A DNA stretch of 60,942 nt from an uncultured Bacteroidota bacterium. GTDB taxonomy: Bacteria > Bacteroidota > Bacteroidia > Chitinophagales > Chitinophagaceae. The translations under genes were made by a program, and so were the position numbers. The stretch lies in contig CAIUZK010000137.1 in the NCBI GenBank assembly GCA_903903635.1, positions 1-60,942 of the forward strand, given 5' to 3'. Shown piece after piece: positions 8,626-17,601 of this stretch (positions are counted from its first letter, which is position 1; every line of letters begins with the position of its first letter). The notes beneath the pieces were generated by a model. The model saw only the letters and a program-made list of their open reading frames with translations, was not told the DNA's origin and did not search any database.

Positions 8626-11283
8626 ATGCGCATTTATATATCTACTCTTATTTTATTTCTGTTTTCATTTTCCGGCACAATATGTTTTGCACAACCTGGC
8701 ACAGGCCCCATTGGTAGTATCTCAGGGTCTGTTATTGATGCAAAAAATGGTCCGGTATCGTATGCTACCGTTACTTTATTGCGTATGGATTCGTCAGTGG
8801 TGAATGGTGATCTGACTAAGGACGATGGATCTTTTAGTATAAGTCCAACAGGAATAGGAAGTTTCAGGCTACGGATTGAGTCCATTGGTATGAGCACAAA
8901 ATTTGTGGCTGTGGACATTACCAGTAATGCCCCTGATAAGAAGCTGGGCAAAATAAAAATGTCGCAAACCGAGAATAAACTTGGCCAGGTAGATATTGTA
9001 GGCGAAAAGGCTGTGATGGAGCTTAAGGTGGATAAGAAGGTTTTTAATGTAGAAAAAAACACCACAACCGCAGGCGGCAGCGCAACCGATGTGCTTCAGA
9101 ATGTACCCTCGGTTTCGGTAGATGTGGATGGCAATGTGAGTTTGCGTGGTAAGACAGATGTCACTATACTTATTGATGGCAAGCCATCTACCATGCTGGG
9201 CACAGATGTAACCTCGGCATTGCAAAGCCTTCCGGCAGGTAGTATTGAGAGCGTAGAGGTAATCACTAATCCATCGGCCAAGTATGATGCGCAGGGCACA
9301 AGTGGTATCATTAATATTATTACCAAAAAGGATGGCCGTTTTGGCATGAATGGCAACCTTACTCTGGGCGCAGGCACGCGCGACAAATACAATGGTAATC
9401 TTGGTCTTAACATAAGGAAAGGCAAGTGGAGCGCCTTTTTGAACAGCAGCTTCAGGCTGAACAGCACCTTAAATAATGTTACCACCAACAGGGTAAATGA
9501 AGACACCAACGGAGTTAAAACACAGTCGTTCCATACTTATGAGCATGTGCCCCGTCATTTCGATGGAACATTCAATTCTATTGGGGCTACCTACGATCCC
9601 AATAAGTATAACTCGATAACCGTAACGGAAAATATAAACCTGATGCAGTTTGGGTTTAAGGATGCCTCCAACTATTCGGTGTTCGATAACCCTTACCAGC
9701 TAGGGACACCAATTTATTACCAATCGAGGTATTCTAATTTCTTTGGTGGGCCTTTTTCATTATCTACAGCTTTGGACTATAAGCATAAATTCAAAAAGAA
9801 AGATGAGGAAATAACTGTAGATGCAACCTATGCCAATACAGCCATGAGCCGCCAGCAGGATTATTATACTATAGCCGATTCAACAGCTATAAGTAAAGTA
9901 TTGCCTATGGTAGAAGCGCATGCCCCGGGCTCCGGCGGCAATAATACACTGACTGTATTTTCTGACTATACGGACCCGCTGTTTACAAAAAACGGTAAGC
10001 TGGGTCTGGGTTTCAAATCAACTATTTATAATTTTCATAGTAGCAACAATCCAACTACGGATACTAACAATGGGCCGAAATACACTGATTTTTCATTGCT
10101 GAGCAACTATAACTATACTCAACAGATACATGCCGCCTATGCCAACTGGAACGACCAGTTTGGAAAATTCGGATACCAGGCCGGCCTGCGTGTAGAAGAT
10201 GCCATTTATAATGGTACCGGGCAGCTAGCTGATAGCAGGCTTAAGGATACCTCTTTTCATAACAGCTTTTTCAACTTTTTTCCCTCAGCTTTTATATCCT
10301 ACCAACTGGCCAACCAGCAGAGTATTTACCTTAATTACAGCAGGCGTACCAACAGGCCGGGATTCAGGCAGTTATTGCCATTTGTAGACCTGTCGAACCC
10401 AAGCACAGTGAATACAGGAAATCCGGCGTTGTTGCCTGAGTTTATTAATAACCTTGAGTTTAGCTATAGCAAGGCTGATACAAAGGGAAATAACCTGATA
10501 CTGAGCGCCTATTATGCAAATACCGAGAACCTGATACAGACCGTGCCGATACCGGTAAGCCCGACTGATACCGGGAAGTACCATGTTCCTGATGGTACTT
10601 TGATCGCAATTCCGCAGAATATTGCATTGGGTACCACTTATGGGCTGGAGGGCACAGGGCATTTCCAGATACTACCCATCTGGGATGCCACCCTAAACCT
10701 CAATTTTTTCGAGAACCAGTTAACTGCCGGTGATAATATCAGCAGTACTTACAAACCATACCTGAAAAATTCGAAAGGCACAGCATGGTTCAGTAAGGTG
10801 AACACCAGTATCAAACTGCCAAAAAACTTCAATTTGCAGATAAATGCCAATTATGAATCACCTAAGGTAATAGCCCAGGGGACATTGCGGGAAACCTACT
10901 GGATGGATGTGGCATTGCGCAAGAACTTCTGGAAAAATAAGGCTACGCTGATCCTCAACTGTTCGGATGTTTTTAAGACCCATACTTATGTTACGGAATT
11001 CAACCTGAAATCTTATACTCAGGTAATAGACAGGTATCGGGAAACGAGGATTGGAAATATTACATTTACCTACCGGTTCGGGAAATCGGATATGGGCAAG
11101 GGCGGACCGGGTGCGGGACCCGGCGGCAAGCGTGGTAAGGGACCTGAAGATAAAAACAAGCCGGTTAAGCCCAATGACGAAGAGCGGGATAACAACCTGA
11201 AAGATAAGAACGATGATCAGGGTGGTGGTGGTGCAGGCCCGGGTGGTGGCCCTGGCCAGAAAGGTGGTGGTGCGGGGCATTAG
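8626..11283 (+). CDS. TonB-dependent receptor-like outer-membrane protein with Gly-rich tail
   Basis: An 885-aa outer-membrane receptor: signal peptide (about 1-23, ending CFAQ), a carboxypeptidase-regulatory-like domain (GSISGSVIDAKNGPVSYATV), a plug (DVLQNVPSVSVDVDG, VTILIDGKPS, SVEVITNPSAKYDAQG) and a large beta-barrel of the OMP_b-brl_3 type ending in an aromatic strand (GNITFTYRFGK). About 60 residues follow the last strand. They are rich in Gly, Pro, Lys and Asp (GKGGPGAGPGG... GQKGGGAGH), which is unusual because barrels usually end on the last strand. The ATG at 8626 is preferred to a TTG at 8605. No substrate can be inferred. Confidence 0.88.
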   Translation: MRIYISTLILFLFSFSGTICFAQPGTGPIGSISGSVIDAKNGPVSYATVTLLRMDSSVVNGDLTKDDGSFSISPTGIGSFRLRIESIGMSTKFVAVDITSNAPDKKLGKIKMSQTENKLGQVDIVGEKAVMELKVDKKVFNVEKNTTTAGGSATDVLQNVPSVSVDVDGNVSLRGKTDVTILIDGKPSTMLGTDVTSALQSLPAGSIESVEVITNPSAKYDAQGTSGIINIITKKDGRFGMNGNLTLGAGTRDKYNGNLGLNIRKGKWSAFLNSSFRLNSTLNNVTTNRVNEDTNGVKTQSFHTYEHVPRHFDGTFNSIGATYDPNKYNSITVTENINLMQFGFKDASNYSVFDNPYQLGTPIYYQSRYSNFFGGPFSLSTALDYKHKFKKKDEEITVDATYANTAMSRQQDYYTIADSTAISKVLPMVEAHAPGSGGNNTLTVFSDYTDPLFTKNGKLGLGFKSTIYNFHSSNNPTTDTNNGPKYTDFSLLSNYNYTQQIHAAYANWNDQFGKFGYQAGLRVEDAIYNGTGQLADSRLKDTSFHNSFFNFFPSAFISYQLANQQSIYLNYSRRTNRPGFRQLLPFVDLSNPSTVNTGNPALLPEFINNLEFSYSKADTKGNNLILSAYYANTENLIQTVPIPVSPTDTGKYHVPDGTLIAIPQNIALGTTYGLEGTGHFQILPIWDATLNLNFFENQLTAGDNISSTYKPYLKNSKGTAWFSKVNTSIKLPKNFNLQINANYESPKVIAQGTLRETYWMDVALRKNFWKNKATLILNCSDVFKTHTYVTEFNLKSYTQVIDRYRETRIGNITFTYRFGKSDMGKGGPGAGPGGKRGKGPEDKNKPVKPNDEERDNNLKDKNDDQGGGGAGPGGGPGQKGGGAGH

Positions 11284-11771
11284 TTGGAATGCATAGTAGA
11301 TATAGACCACAGCTTAGCCAATGGTTCCTGATAAGGGGCACTTAACCCATATTGCAGAGCTCATTAAGCAGTGGTTAATTTCCAGGCTTTTTTCGAATTT
11401 TCTGATAAATCGAGGCCGGTTTATCGTAGGGGGTACGAGATGAATAAATACAATTTGTCTTGTCCTGAAATCCCTTAATCCGTTAAATTCGCGATTCATA
11501 CAAAATAATATAAAAATAAATATGCCTAATAATTAGGAAATATGTATTACTATATTTACCTTTGTCGCTAATTTTGTCGCAAATAGCAATTTATTAAACT
11601 ATGAAACATAAATATTCCAACTTATTTGTTGTAAATTGAGTGTTGACTTTGCAATTATTAAACAAAAAATCGGCCATGGCTCTGCACAGTTTCCATGAAA
11701 AATATATAAACAGCTAAAAATGAATCAATTGCAATCTTAAAAACTTCCGATTTCCGGAAACTTCCGGAAGC

Positions 11772-11858
11772 AAACCAGAAGTTTTTCACCCAAAACCAGA
11801 AGTAAAACCAGAAGCGATCCTGAAGCAAAACCAGAAGTTTTATGAAGCAAACCAGAAG
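11772..11858. repeat. five iterated copies of AAACCAGAAG
   Basis: Exact copies of AAACCAGAAG begin at 11772, 11793, 11805, 11828 and 11849; the spacing is 21, 12, 23 and 21 bp. The preceding segment 11744-11770 has related TTCCGGAA/CTTCCGGAAG words. The regular spacing near two helical turns would suit multiple binding sites for one protein, but the set may equally be a decayed simple repeat. Confidence 0.75.
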
Positions 11859-11946
11859 TTCTCTAAAAGGTAGGAAGTAGTATTTAATAATATACTATAC
11901 AGACGAAAACAAATACCTGGAGCCCCACTGGGAGATACCGGGGTTG

Positions 11947-12062
11947 CTTAAGTTAATGACATTGCCACTACGGGGGCGGTCTTTACGTCTGTTTTCCGCC
12001 AGTTTCACTGGCGGCTACAAACATTGGAGTCCTACGGACTTCCTTAAGTTAATGACATTGCC
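11947..12062. repeat. dispersed 20-bp element CTTAAGTTAATGACATTGCC, two copies with hairpins between
   Basis: CTTAAGTTAATGACATTGCC occurs at 11947-11966 and 12043-12062. The core TAAGTTAATGAC occurs once more at 24969-24980, upstream of the antiporter gene. Between the two copies lie two hairpins: CCGCCAGT/ACTGGCGG with a 3-nt loop (11996-12014) and AGTCC/GGACT with a 3-nt loop (12028-12040). The arrangement is like a REP-type intergenic element, but no transposase gene is in the window. Confidence 0.7.
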
Positions 12063-12203
12063 CTTTAGGCAGTTTTTTCTTTTGTCCCATGTGTGTAGTA
12101 TACAAAGGTATTCACATAGCGCCTCAAAATAAGAATTAGCCAAAATTTTGACGGCCGGGCAAATTTTGTACATTCGCCATGTTTTTCAGAGCATACTGCT
12201 AAA

Positions 12204-12557
12204 ATGGTGAAGCGAACCACAAAAAAATATACAGTTGGTATCCGGATCTGGATAAATGAAGAGCAGGGCCATTTTATGGGTATTGGCAGGGTAAGATTGC
12301 TGGAGCATATCAGGGAGACAGGGTCGATAACCAATGCGGCAAAGGCCATGAAAATGTCGTACCGGCAAGCATGGCAAATGGTGGAGGATATGAATAGCAG
12401 GTCGGACAAACCCCTGGTTGAAAAAATACTTGGTGGTAAAGGCGGCGGCGGTGCAAAAGTGACAGAGGCAGGAGAAAAGGCGATCAGTTTGTTTTATAAA
12501 TTGGAGCAAAAAATTGAGCAAATCAGTAATGAATTAAGCGGACTTATAAATCTATAA
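12204..12557 (+). CDS. ModE-type winged-helix regulator (N-terminal domain only)
   Basis: A 117-aa DNA-binding protein. GIRIWINEEQGHFMGIGRVRLLEHIRETGSITNAAKAMKMSYRQAWQMVEDMN is the LysR-like winged helix of the ModE family, with the helix-turn-helix at about residues 41-62. KVTEAGEKAISLFYKLEQKIEQ is the linker helix. The C-terminal molybdate-binding (MOP/TOBE) domains of E. coli ModE are absent, so it would need another way to sense molybdate or could answer to a different ligand. It stands 47 bp before a TonB receptor gene, and an inverted repeat lies in that gap, so local regulation is likely. Confidence 0.85.
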   Translation: MVKRTTKKYTVGIRIWINEEQGHFMGIGRVRLLEHIRETGSITNAAKAMKMSYRQAWQMVEDMNSRSDKPLVEKILGGKGGGGAKVTEAGEKAISLFYKLEQKIEQISNELSGLINL

Positions 12558-12571
12558 TTTTTTTCAACCGG

Positions 12572-12589
12572 TATGTTTTTTAAAACATA
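12572..12589. promoter_or_regulatory. inverted repeat TATGTTTT-TT-AAAACATA, candidate ModE-type operator
   Basis: Two perfect 8-bp arms separated by 2 bp end 15 bp before the ATG of the TonB receptor gene and begin 14 bp after the stop codon of the ModE-type gene. A dyad at this spot would overlap the promoter or translation start of the receptor gene. The link to the adjacent regulator is inference; the sequence is not the E. coli ModE consensus. Confidence 0.55.
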
Positions 12590-12604
12590 TTGAATTTTTA
12601 GCGA

Positions 12605-15172
12605 ATGAAGAGAATTTTTATTTTTGGCACATTGGTGTGTATGGGAGGAGTAGTAAATGCCCAGAATGACAAAGCGCTGGTAAAGGTTAATACAGATACC
12701 CTGACCAGGGCCAAACTGAATGAAATAGTTATATCTGCATCGAGAGTGGCTGAGACCATAATGCGGTCGCCGGTAAGCATAGACCAGTTAAATGCCCTGG
12801 ATGCGCATAAGATGGCAACTCTCACCTGTTTTGAGGCAATTGAAAACATGAAAGGTGTACAAATAATTACACCCAGCCTGGGTTTTAAGGTTATTAATAC
12901 CAGAGGATTTGCCAATACCACCAATGTGCGGTTTTCCCAATTGATAGACGGAATAGACAATCAGGCGCCGCATATAGGTGCGCCTATTGCCAATGCGCTG
13001 GGCGCAAACGATCTGGATATAGATAAGATTGAAATTATACCGGGCACGGCATCGGCGCTATATGGGATGAACGCCATAAACGGACTGGCCAATATCCGCA
13101 CCAAAAACCCGTTTAGCTACCAGGGGCTTAGCGTTCAGCAGCTTACAGGTGTAAATCATATTGGTGGTACAGACAGCTATTCTCCACAGATTTATAGCCA
13201 GACAAATGTGCGGTATGCCAGGGCGCTGAACAAGCATTTTGCATTTAAGGTGAATGGCGCTGTGACAAAGGGAAGGGATTGGGTGGCAGATAATACTACA
13301 GATCTGGGATCAACACTTAATACCTCGGTTGGATTGACCGGAGCTAATAACCCGGCAATGGATGAGGTAAATAGTTATGGCAATGAATCATCTAACAGGA
13401 AGACACTAACTCTGGGTGGTAAAAAATATGTAGTAGCCCGTACCGGTTACAGGGAGACAGCAATAGATGATTACAATATTGAGAATTATAAGGGTGATGC
13501 CGGAATTTATTACCGCCCAAAGGACGGCAGTGAATTGGCCATCACCTATAAGGGCGCATTGATCAATGACATTTACCAACGCTCAAACCGTTTCAGATTA
13601 ACCGGATATACACTGAACCAGTATGCTGTCGATTATCATTCCAGGGTATTTGAGTTGAGGAGCTACCTGACGCAGGAAAATACAGGCAAGTCGTACAACA
13701 TACGGTCATTGGCAGAGACTATGGATAAAGCTTTTAAACCGGACAATAACTGGTATTCTGACTTCACCACAGCTTACAACAATTCGGTGGCATCGGGCGC
13801 CGGTATCGCTGATGCAATGAAATCGGCCAGGGCCTCGGCTGATAATGGACGTTACCTGCCCGGTACGGCGGCATTCAATCAAAAGAAGGACCAGTTGATC
13901 AATATAAACAACTGGGATTATGGCGCAGCGCTACGGGTGAAGTCTTATATGTTTCACGCGGAAGGGGTGCTTAATTGGGACAAACTATTTCCTGATTTTT
14001 TTAAAGGCCCGGGAATACAGTTGTTGTCGGGCTTTGATCAGAGAACTTACATAATTGTGCCTGATGGCAATTATTTTATTAATCCTACAGATTCAGGTAA
14101 GAATCTCACCTATGGAAAGACAGGTGGTTTTACACAACTGAACAAAGACCTGTTTGGTAACAAGCTTCGGTTGGGGGCTACATTACGGGCAGATTATGGA
14201 GACTATTTTGACTGGAAGTTTGATCCGAGATTTACAGCGGTATATATGCCTGGGAAGAACCTGGATTTCAGGGTAGCCTACCAGAGCGGGTATCGGTTTC
14301 CGGGCATATTTGAAGGATTCTCGAATGTGGTAAGCGGGGGAGTGAAACGGGTTGGCGGTTTGAAGATCATGTCGAATGGTATCTTTGAGACATCGTGGAC
14401 CAAGGCCTCGATAGATGCATTTCAGGCGAAGGTGAACAGTGATGTAAACACCCTTGGGCTTACACAGGCGCAGGCTATAGATAAAGAGAAAGGGCTGCTG
14501 AAAAAGAATCCATATACTTATTTGCAGCCGGAATATGTGCGTTCCATTGAGGCAGGTGCAAGGCTGCTTGCTCTTGGTGAAAAATTGTTTGTAGATGCAG
14601 ATGCCTGGTATAATTCATACGACAACTTTATTGCGCAGGTGGAAGCAAGTACCCCCAGGACCACCATTGCAGATTCGATACCGACGTATCTGTATACTGC
14701 AGCCAACCAGAACAAGTACAGGCTTTGGACCAATTCGAAAAGCAAGATTTATACCTACGGAGGCAGCATTGGCGTGAAGTATATATGCAGCAAAATGTTT
14801 TCTTTTTTGGGAAATGTGACCTGGTCTCAACTGGATAAGACAGATAACAGGGACGGGCTGGAAGACGGGTTTAACACACCACAATTAATGCTCAACGGAA
14901 CAGTAATGGCAGATAATATCTGGAAGCATATGAGCGCCAGTGCCACTTACCGTTACCAGACAAAATATGATTATGTATCATTTCTTGTTACGGGTACTGT
15001 ACCTTCGTATTGGACGATGGATGCACAGATGTCTTACCGATTCATTAAGCCGGGAGTGGTGGCTAAATTGGGGGCAACCAATCTTTTAAACCAGAAGTAC
15101 TATACTATGCTGGGAGGATCGGATATAGGCGGGTTGTATTATTTGTCTGTATTGGTGGACATTTTGAAATAA
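12605..15172 (+). CDS. TonB-dependent receptor, candidate molybdate/tungstate or metal-complex uptake
   Basis: An 855-aa outer-membrane receptor without the carboxypeptidase-regulatory domain. After a signal peptide (about 1-19, ending VNAQ) comes the plug: KLNEIVISASRVAE, MKGVQIITPSLGFKVINTRGF, QLIDGIDNQAP, IDKIEIIPGTASALYGMNAINGLANI. The barrel carries typical YQSGYRFPGIFEGFS and ends GLYYLSVLVDILK. The substrate cannot be read from the protein. Its position right behind a ModE-type regulator, with a dyad in front of its start codon, makes molybdate or tungstate the best guess. A methyltransferase gene follows after 11 bp. Confidence 0.87.
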   Translation: MKRIFIFGTLVCMGGVVNAQNDKALVKVNTDTLTRAKLNEIVISASRVAETIMRSPVSIDQLNALDAHKMATLTCFEAIENMKGVQIITPSLGFKVINTRGFANTTNVRFSQLIDGIDNQAPHIGAPIANALGANDLDIDKIEIIPGTASALYGMNAINGLANIRTKNPFSYQGLSVQQLTGVNHIGGTDSYSPQIYSQTNVRYARALNKHFAFKVNGAVTKGRDWVADNTTDLGSTLNTSVGLTGANNPAMDEVNSYGNESSNRKTLTLGGKKYVVARTGYRETAIDDYNIENYKGDAGIYYRPKDGSELAITYKGALINDIYQRSNRFRLTGYTLNQYAVDYHSRVFELRSYLTQENTGKSYNIRSLAETMDKAFKPDNNWYSDFTTAYNNSVASGAGIADAMKSARASADNGRYLPGTAAFNQKKDQLININNWDYGAALRVKSYMFHAEGVLNWDKLFPDFFKGPGIQLLSGFDQRTYIIVPDGNYFINPTDSGKNLTYGKTGGFTQLNKDLFGNKLRLGATLRADYGDYFDWKFDPRFTAVYMPGKNLDFRVAYQSGYRFPGIFEGFSNVVSGGVKRVGGLKIMSNGIFETSWTKASIDAFQAKVNSDVNTLGLTQAQAIDKEKGLLKKNPYTYLQPEYVRSIEAGARLLALGEKLFVDADAWYNSYDNFIAQVEASTPRTTIADSIPTYLYTAANQNKYRLWTNSKSKIYTYGGSIGVKYICSKMFSFLGNVTWSQLDKTDNRDGLEDGFNTPQLMLNGTVMADNIWKHMSASATYRYQTKYDYVSFLVTGTVPSYWTMDAQMSYRFIKPGVVAKLGATNLLNQKYYTMLGGSDIGGLYYLSVLVDILK

Positions 15173-15183
15173 AACGGGAAAAT

Positions 15184-15792
15184 ATGGCTGAGATAAATAA
15201 CTTCTGGGATGTGCGCTATGGCAATGAAGAATATATTTACGGGCAGGAACCTAATGAGTTTTTTGCTGAGCAAATTAGCAAACTGGAGCCCGGCATAATT
15301 ATTTTGCCCTGTGAGGGTGAGGGAAGAAATGCGGTATATGCTGCCTTACACGGCTGGAAGGTAATGGCCTTTGACTCCAGTACGGCAGGAAAAGAAAAAG
15401 CTTTGAAACTGGCTGATGCCAAAGGAGTGAAGATTGAATATTTGACGGCAGATGCAGATAGTATTGATTATGCAGAGAACAGCGCTGATGTGGTAGCATT
15501 TGTGTATGCTCACTTTGCACCTGAACTGCGTGCGAAGTTGTGCCGCAAAGCGCTGAACTGGCTGAAGCCCGGTGGTAAAATAATCATGGAGGTGTTTCAT
15601 ACAAAGCAACTACAGAATAGTTCAGGCGGACCAAAAGACATAGCCATGTTATGTACTGAGGAAATTGTAAGGTCGGACTTTGAGGGGGCTGGCATTGATT
15701 TGCTGGAAGCAGCAGAGATAATGTTGTCTGAGGGTAAATTCCATAGGGGAAAGGCCGATGTGGTGAGATTTGTAGGTACTAAGATCGGGTAA
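15184..15792 (+). CDS. class I SAM-dependent methyltransferase
   Basis: A 202-aa Rossmann methyltransferase. The SAM-binding motif I reads IILPCEGEGRNAVYAALHGWKVMAFDSS (about residues 38-66), motif II DADSIDYAENSADVVAFVYAHF, and LKPGGKIIMEVFH follows. The opening FWDVRYGNEEYIYGQEPNEFF resembles TehB/thiopurine-type and small toxic-oxyanion methyltransferases. The substrate is unknown. It starts 11 bp after the TonB receptor and is likely in the same transcript. Confidence 0.85.
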   Translation: MAEINNFWDVRYGNEEYIYGQEPNEFFAEQISKLEPGIIILPCEGEGRNAVYAALHGWKVMAFDSSTAGKEKALKLADAKGVKIEYLTADADSIDYAENSADVVAFVYAHFAPELRAKLCRKALNWLKPGGKIIMEVFHTKQLQNSSGGPKDIAMLCTEEIVRSDFEGAGIDLLEAAEIMLSEGKFHRGKADVVRFVGTKIG

Positions 15793-15850
15793 TACTTATT
15801 GTTTGATTATTGTGTAATAATTTGATTGCTGTTCTCCTTTGTGTAAAAAT

Positions 15851-16618
15851 ATGAGGTCAATGAAAAGAAGGTATGTACGGGTAATTATGCTGGCATTTTC
15901 GGCTGTTGTGATTTATTCCTGCCAGTCGGCCAGCCAGTCGAAAGCTAAAGATCAAACAATAGTTGATAATAGTCCGAAAATAAGAGGCGCTATGAAAAAT
16001 GTGATGAGAAAAGGTGAGCTTTTTGCTACAATCAATATTGATACGATTGGCAACAAGGAGCATATTTATGGTCTTGGTCCTGTGGAATACCTAACCGGTG
16101 AAATAATGCTTTTTGATGGTAAGGGATATAAAGCCGAGGTAGTAAATGATACTGCAATGAAGGTGACGGAGACGTTTGCACTTAAGGCGCCATTCTTCGG
16201 TTATGCAAATATCGGGCAATGGACGAAAGTAGTTTTGCCCGACTCCATAGTTACTATTGCCCAGTTGGAAACATACCTGGACCAGACCACAAAAGATCAT
16301 TCCAGGCCCTATTTCTTTAAAATTGCTGCAACGGCAGATACTGCTGTTGTTCATATTGTTAACCTGCCACCTGGTATCAGGGTGTCATCTCCTGAAGAAG
16401 CGCACCAGGGACAAAGGAATTATGCGATCAACGGCAAAAAAGTGGATATACTGGGTTTCTTTTCTACCGAACATAAAGCCATTTTAACGCATCATGATAC
16501 CTACCTCCATATGCATCTCATAACTGAAGACAGGACTAAAATGGGACACCTGGAAAAGCTGAACATAAAAAAAGGCATGGCTGAACTATATTTACCTGCA
16601 GAACAGAAAGCGAAATAG
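15851..16618 (+). CDS. acetolactate-decarboxylase-like lipoprotein
   Basis: A 255-aa predicted lipoprotein (lipobox VIYSC, Cys24) whose body looks like alpha-acetolactate decarboxylase (BudA/AlsD). YGLGPVEYLTGEIMLFDGKGY matches the family's LDGE region, and the C-terminal HHDTYLHMHLITEDRTKMGHLEKLNIKKGMAELYL matches the zinc-binding HxH...H segment. The catalytic family makes acetoin from acetolactate in the cytoplasm; a lipid-anchored envelope version is odd and may have another substrate. The ATG codons at 15851 or 15860 are the likely starts; an in-frame TTG at 15839 is less convincing. Confidence 0.75.
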   Translation: MRSMKRRYVRVIMLAFSAVVIYSCQSASQSKAKDQTIVDNSPKIRGAMKNVMRKGELFATINIDTIGNKEHIYGLGPVEYLTGEIMLFDGKGYKAEVVNDTAMKVTETFALKAPFFGYANIGQWTKVVLPDSIVTIAQLETYLDQTTKDHSRPYFFKIAATADTAVVHIVNLPPGIRVSSPEEAHQGQRNYAINGKKVDILGFFSTEHKAILTHHDTYLHMHLITEDRTKMGHLEKLNIKKGMAELYLPAEQKAK

Positions 16619-16657
16619 ACAAAAACTCCAACTGAACTTTCTGAAGCAATATTATTT

Positions 16658-17407
16658 ATGCAGCATTGGGAAATCATTTTATTCTTTTTAATTATTTCAT
16701 TTGTTTATGCATCGGTAGGTTTTGGTGGAGGCTCCAGCTATCTTGCTGTGCTTACCTTTTATGTACTTCCCTTTCAGGAAATGAAACTTACCGCGCTCAT
16801 TTGCAATATAATTGTCGTTACAGGTGGTACCGTGCTATTTATTAAGCACCGGCAGTTGGACTGGAAAAAAGTTATACCATTGGTAGTGGTAAGCGTGCCT
16901 ATGGCTTTTTGGGGATCAAGACTTAAACTGAGTGAGGATACATTTTTTATCATCCTGGGTTGCTGCCTCATAGTAGCCTCAATATTGTTATGGATAAAAA
17001 TAAATTTCACTGCCAATGAAAATATGATACTCAAGGATAATTATGGCCGCGATGGTATAGCCGGTGGTATTATAGGTTTCCTGTCGGGAATGGTGGGTAT
17101 TGGTGGCGGCATCTTTCTTTCTCCCATCCTTAACCTCGCAAAATGGGATACTCCTAAAAAGATTGCAGCAACAGCCAGTTTTTTTATTCTGGTAAACTCT
17201 GTTGCAGGCATTGCAGGGCAGTTATCTGTATTACCCGATAAAATTAATTTCACACAAATCGGGCTGCTTTCGGCCTCTGTACTCGTTGGCGGACAGGCAG
17301 GTACGCGGATGGGCATCAAAATGTTCAACCCGCTTCTTATCCGCAGGGTTACAGCCCTTGTTGTGTTAATCGCTGGTATTGAGGTGCTGCATAAGCACTG
17401 GCATTAA
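16658..17407 (+). CDS. TauE/SafE family sulfite/organosulfur exporter
   Basis: A 249-aa polytopic membrane protein with about eight helices in two similar halves. Each half opens with the family's glycine motif: VYASVGFGGGSSYLAVL (about residues 17-33) and GFLSGMVGIGGGIFLSPIL (about 141-159). Family members move sulfite, sulfonates or sulfoacetate out of the cell. The neighbourhood contains a sulfite-oxidase-like molybdoenzyme, which fits an export-then-oxidise scheme, but the two genes are 3.8 kb apart with metal genes in between. Confidence 0.88.
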   Translation: MQHWEIILFFLIISFVYASVGFGGGSSYLAVLTFYVLPFQEMKLTALICNIIVVTGGTVLFIKHRQLDWKKVIPLVVVSVPMAFWGSRLKLSEDTFFIILGCCLIVASILLWIKINFTANENMILKDNYGRDGIAGGIIGFLSGMVGIGGGIFLSPILNLAKWDTPKKIAATASFFILVNSVAGIAGQLSVLPDKINFTQIGLLSASVLVGGQAGTRMGIKMFNPLLIRRVTALVVLIAGIEVLHKHWH

Positions 17408-17527
17408 GAGGTACTCAATAATAATAGTTTTGTGTAAATGGGAAAGTAAAGCAACAGACTGAACATTGTATCTGCTTAAAATCTATTAAATCCCGCATTT
17501 TATCATGATTGCCATCAATCTTTTACC

Positions 17528-17535
17528 TAACTTTG
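17528..17535 (+). promoter_or_regulatory. Bacteroidota -7 box TAACTTTG
   Basis: TAACTTTG matches the Bacteroidota -7 consensus TAnnTTTG. A TTG at 17509-17511 is a possible -33 element, though the 16-bp spacing is short. Transcription from here leaves about 60 nt before the HMA-protein ATG at 17602, which supports that start over the nearer ATG at 17539. Confidence 0.5.
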
Positions 17536-17601
17536 ATCATGAATCATAGGGTGGTTATTTATCATCTTTGTTGTTCTGCAAATCATCTAAAATCAGGAAG
17601 T

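Larger units (their letters stand above)
11284..12203. other. about 0.9 kb non-coding, repeat-bearing region
   Basis: No convincing gene. The ORF at 11944-12132 arises from repeat DNA. The region holds an iterated AAACCAGAAG motif (11772-11858), a palindromic CTTCCGGAAG (11761-11770), two copies of a 20-bp element (11947 and 12043), a perfect 8-bp hairpin (11996-12014) and a 5-bp hairpin (12028-12040). The leader and promoter of the ModE-type gene must lie at its right end. Confidence 0.7.

Noticed and set aside
11944-12132. 62-aa ORF containing LKLMTLP twice
   Set aside because: The repetition comes from the duplicated 20-bp intergenic element and its hairpins; no coding character.
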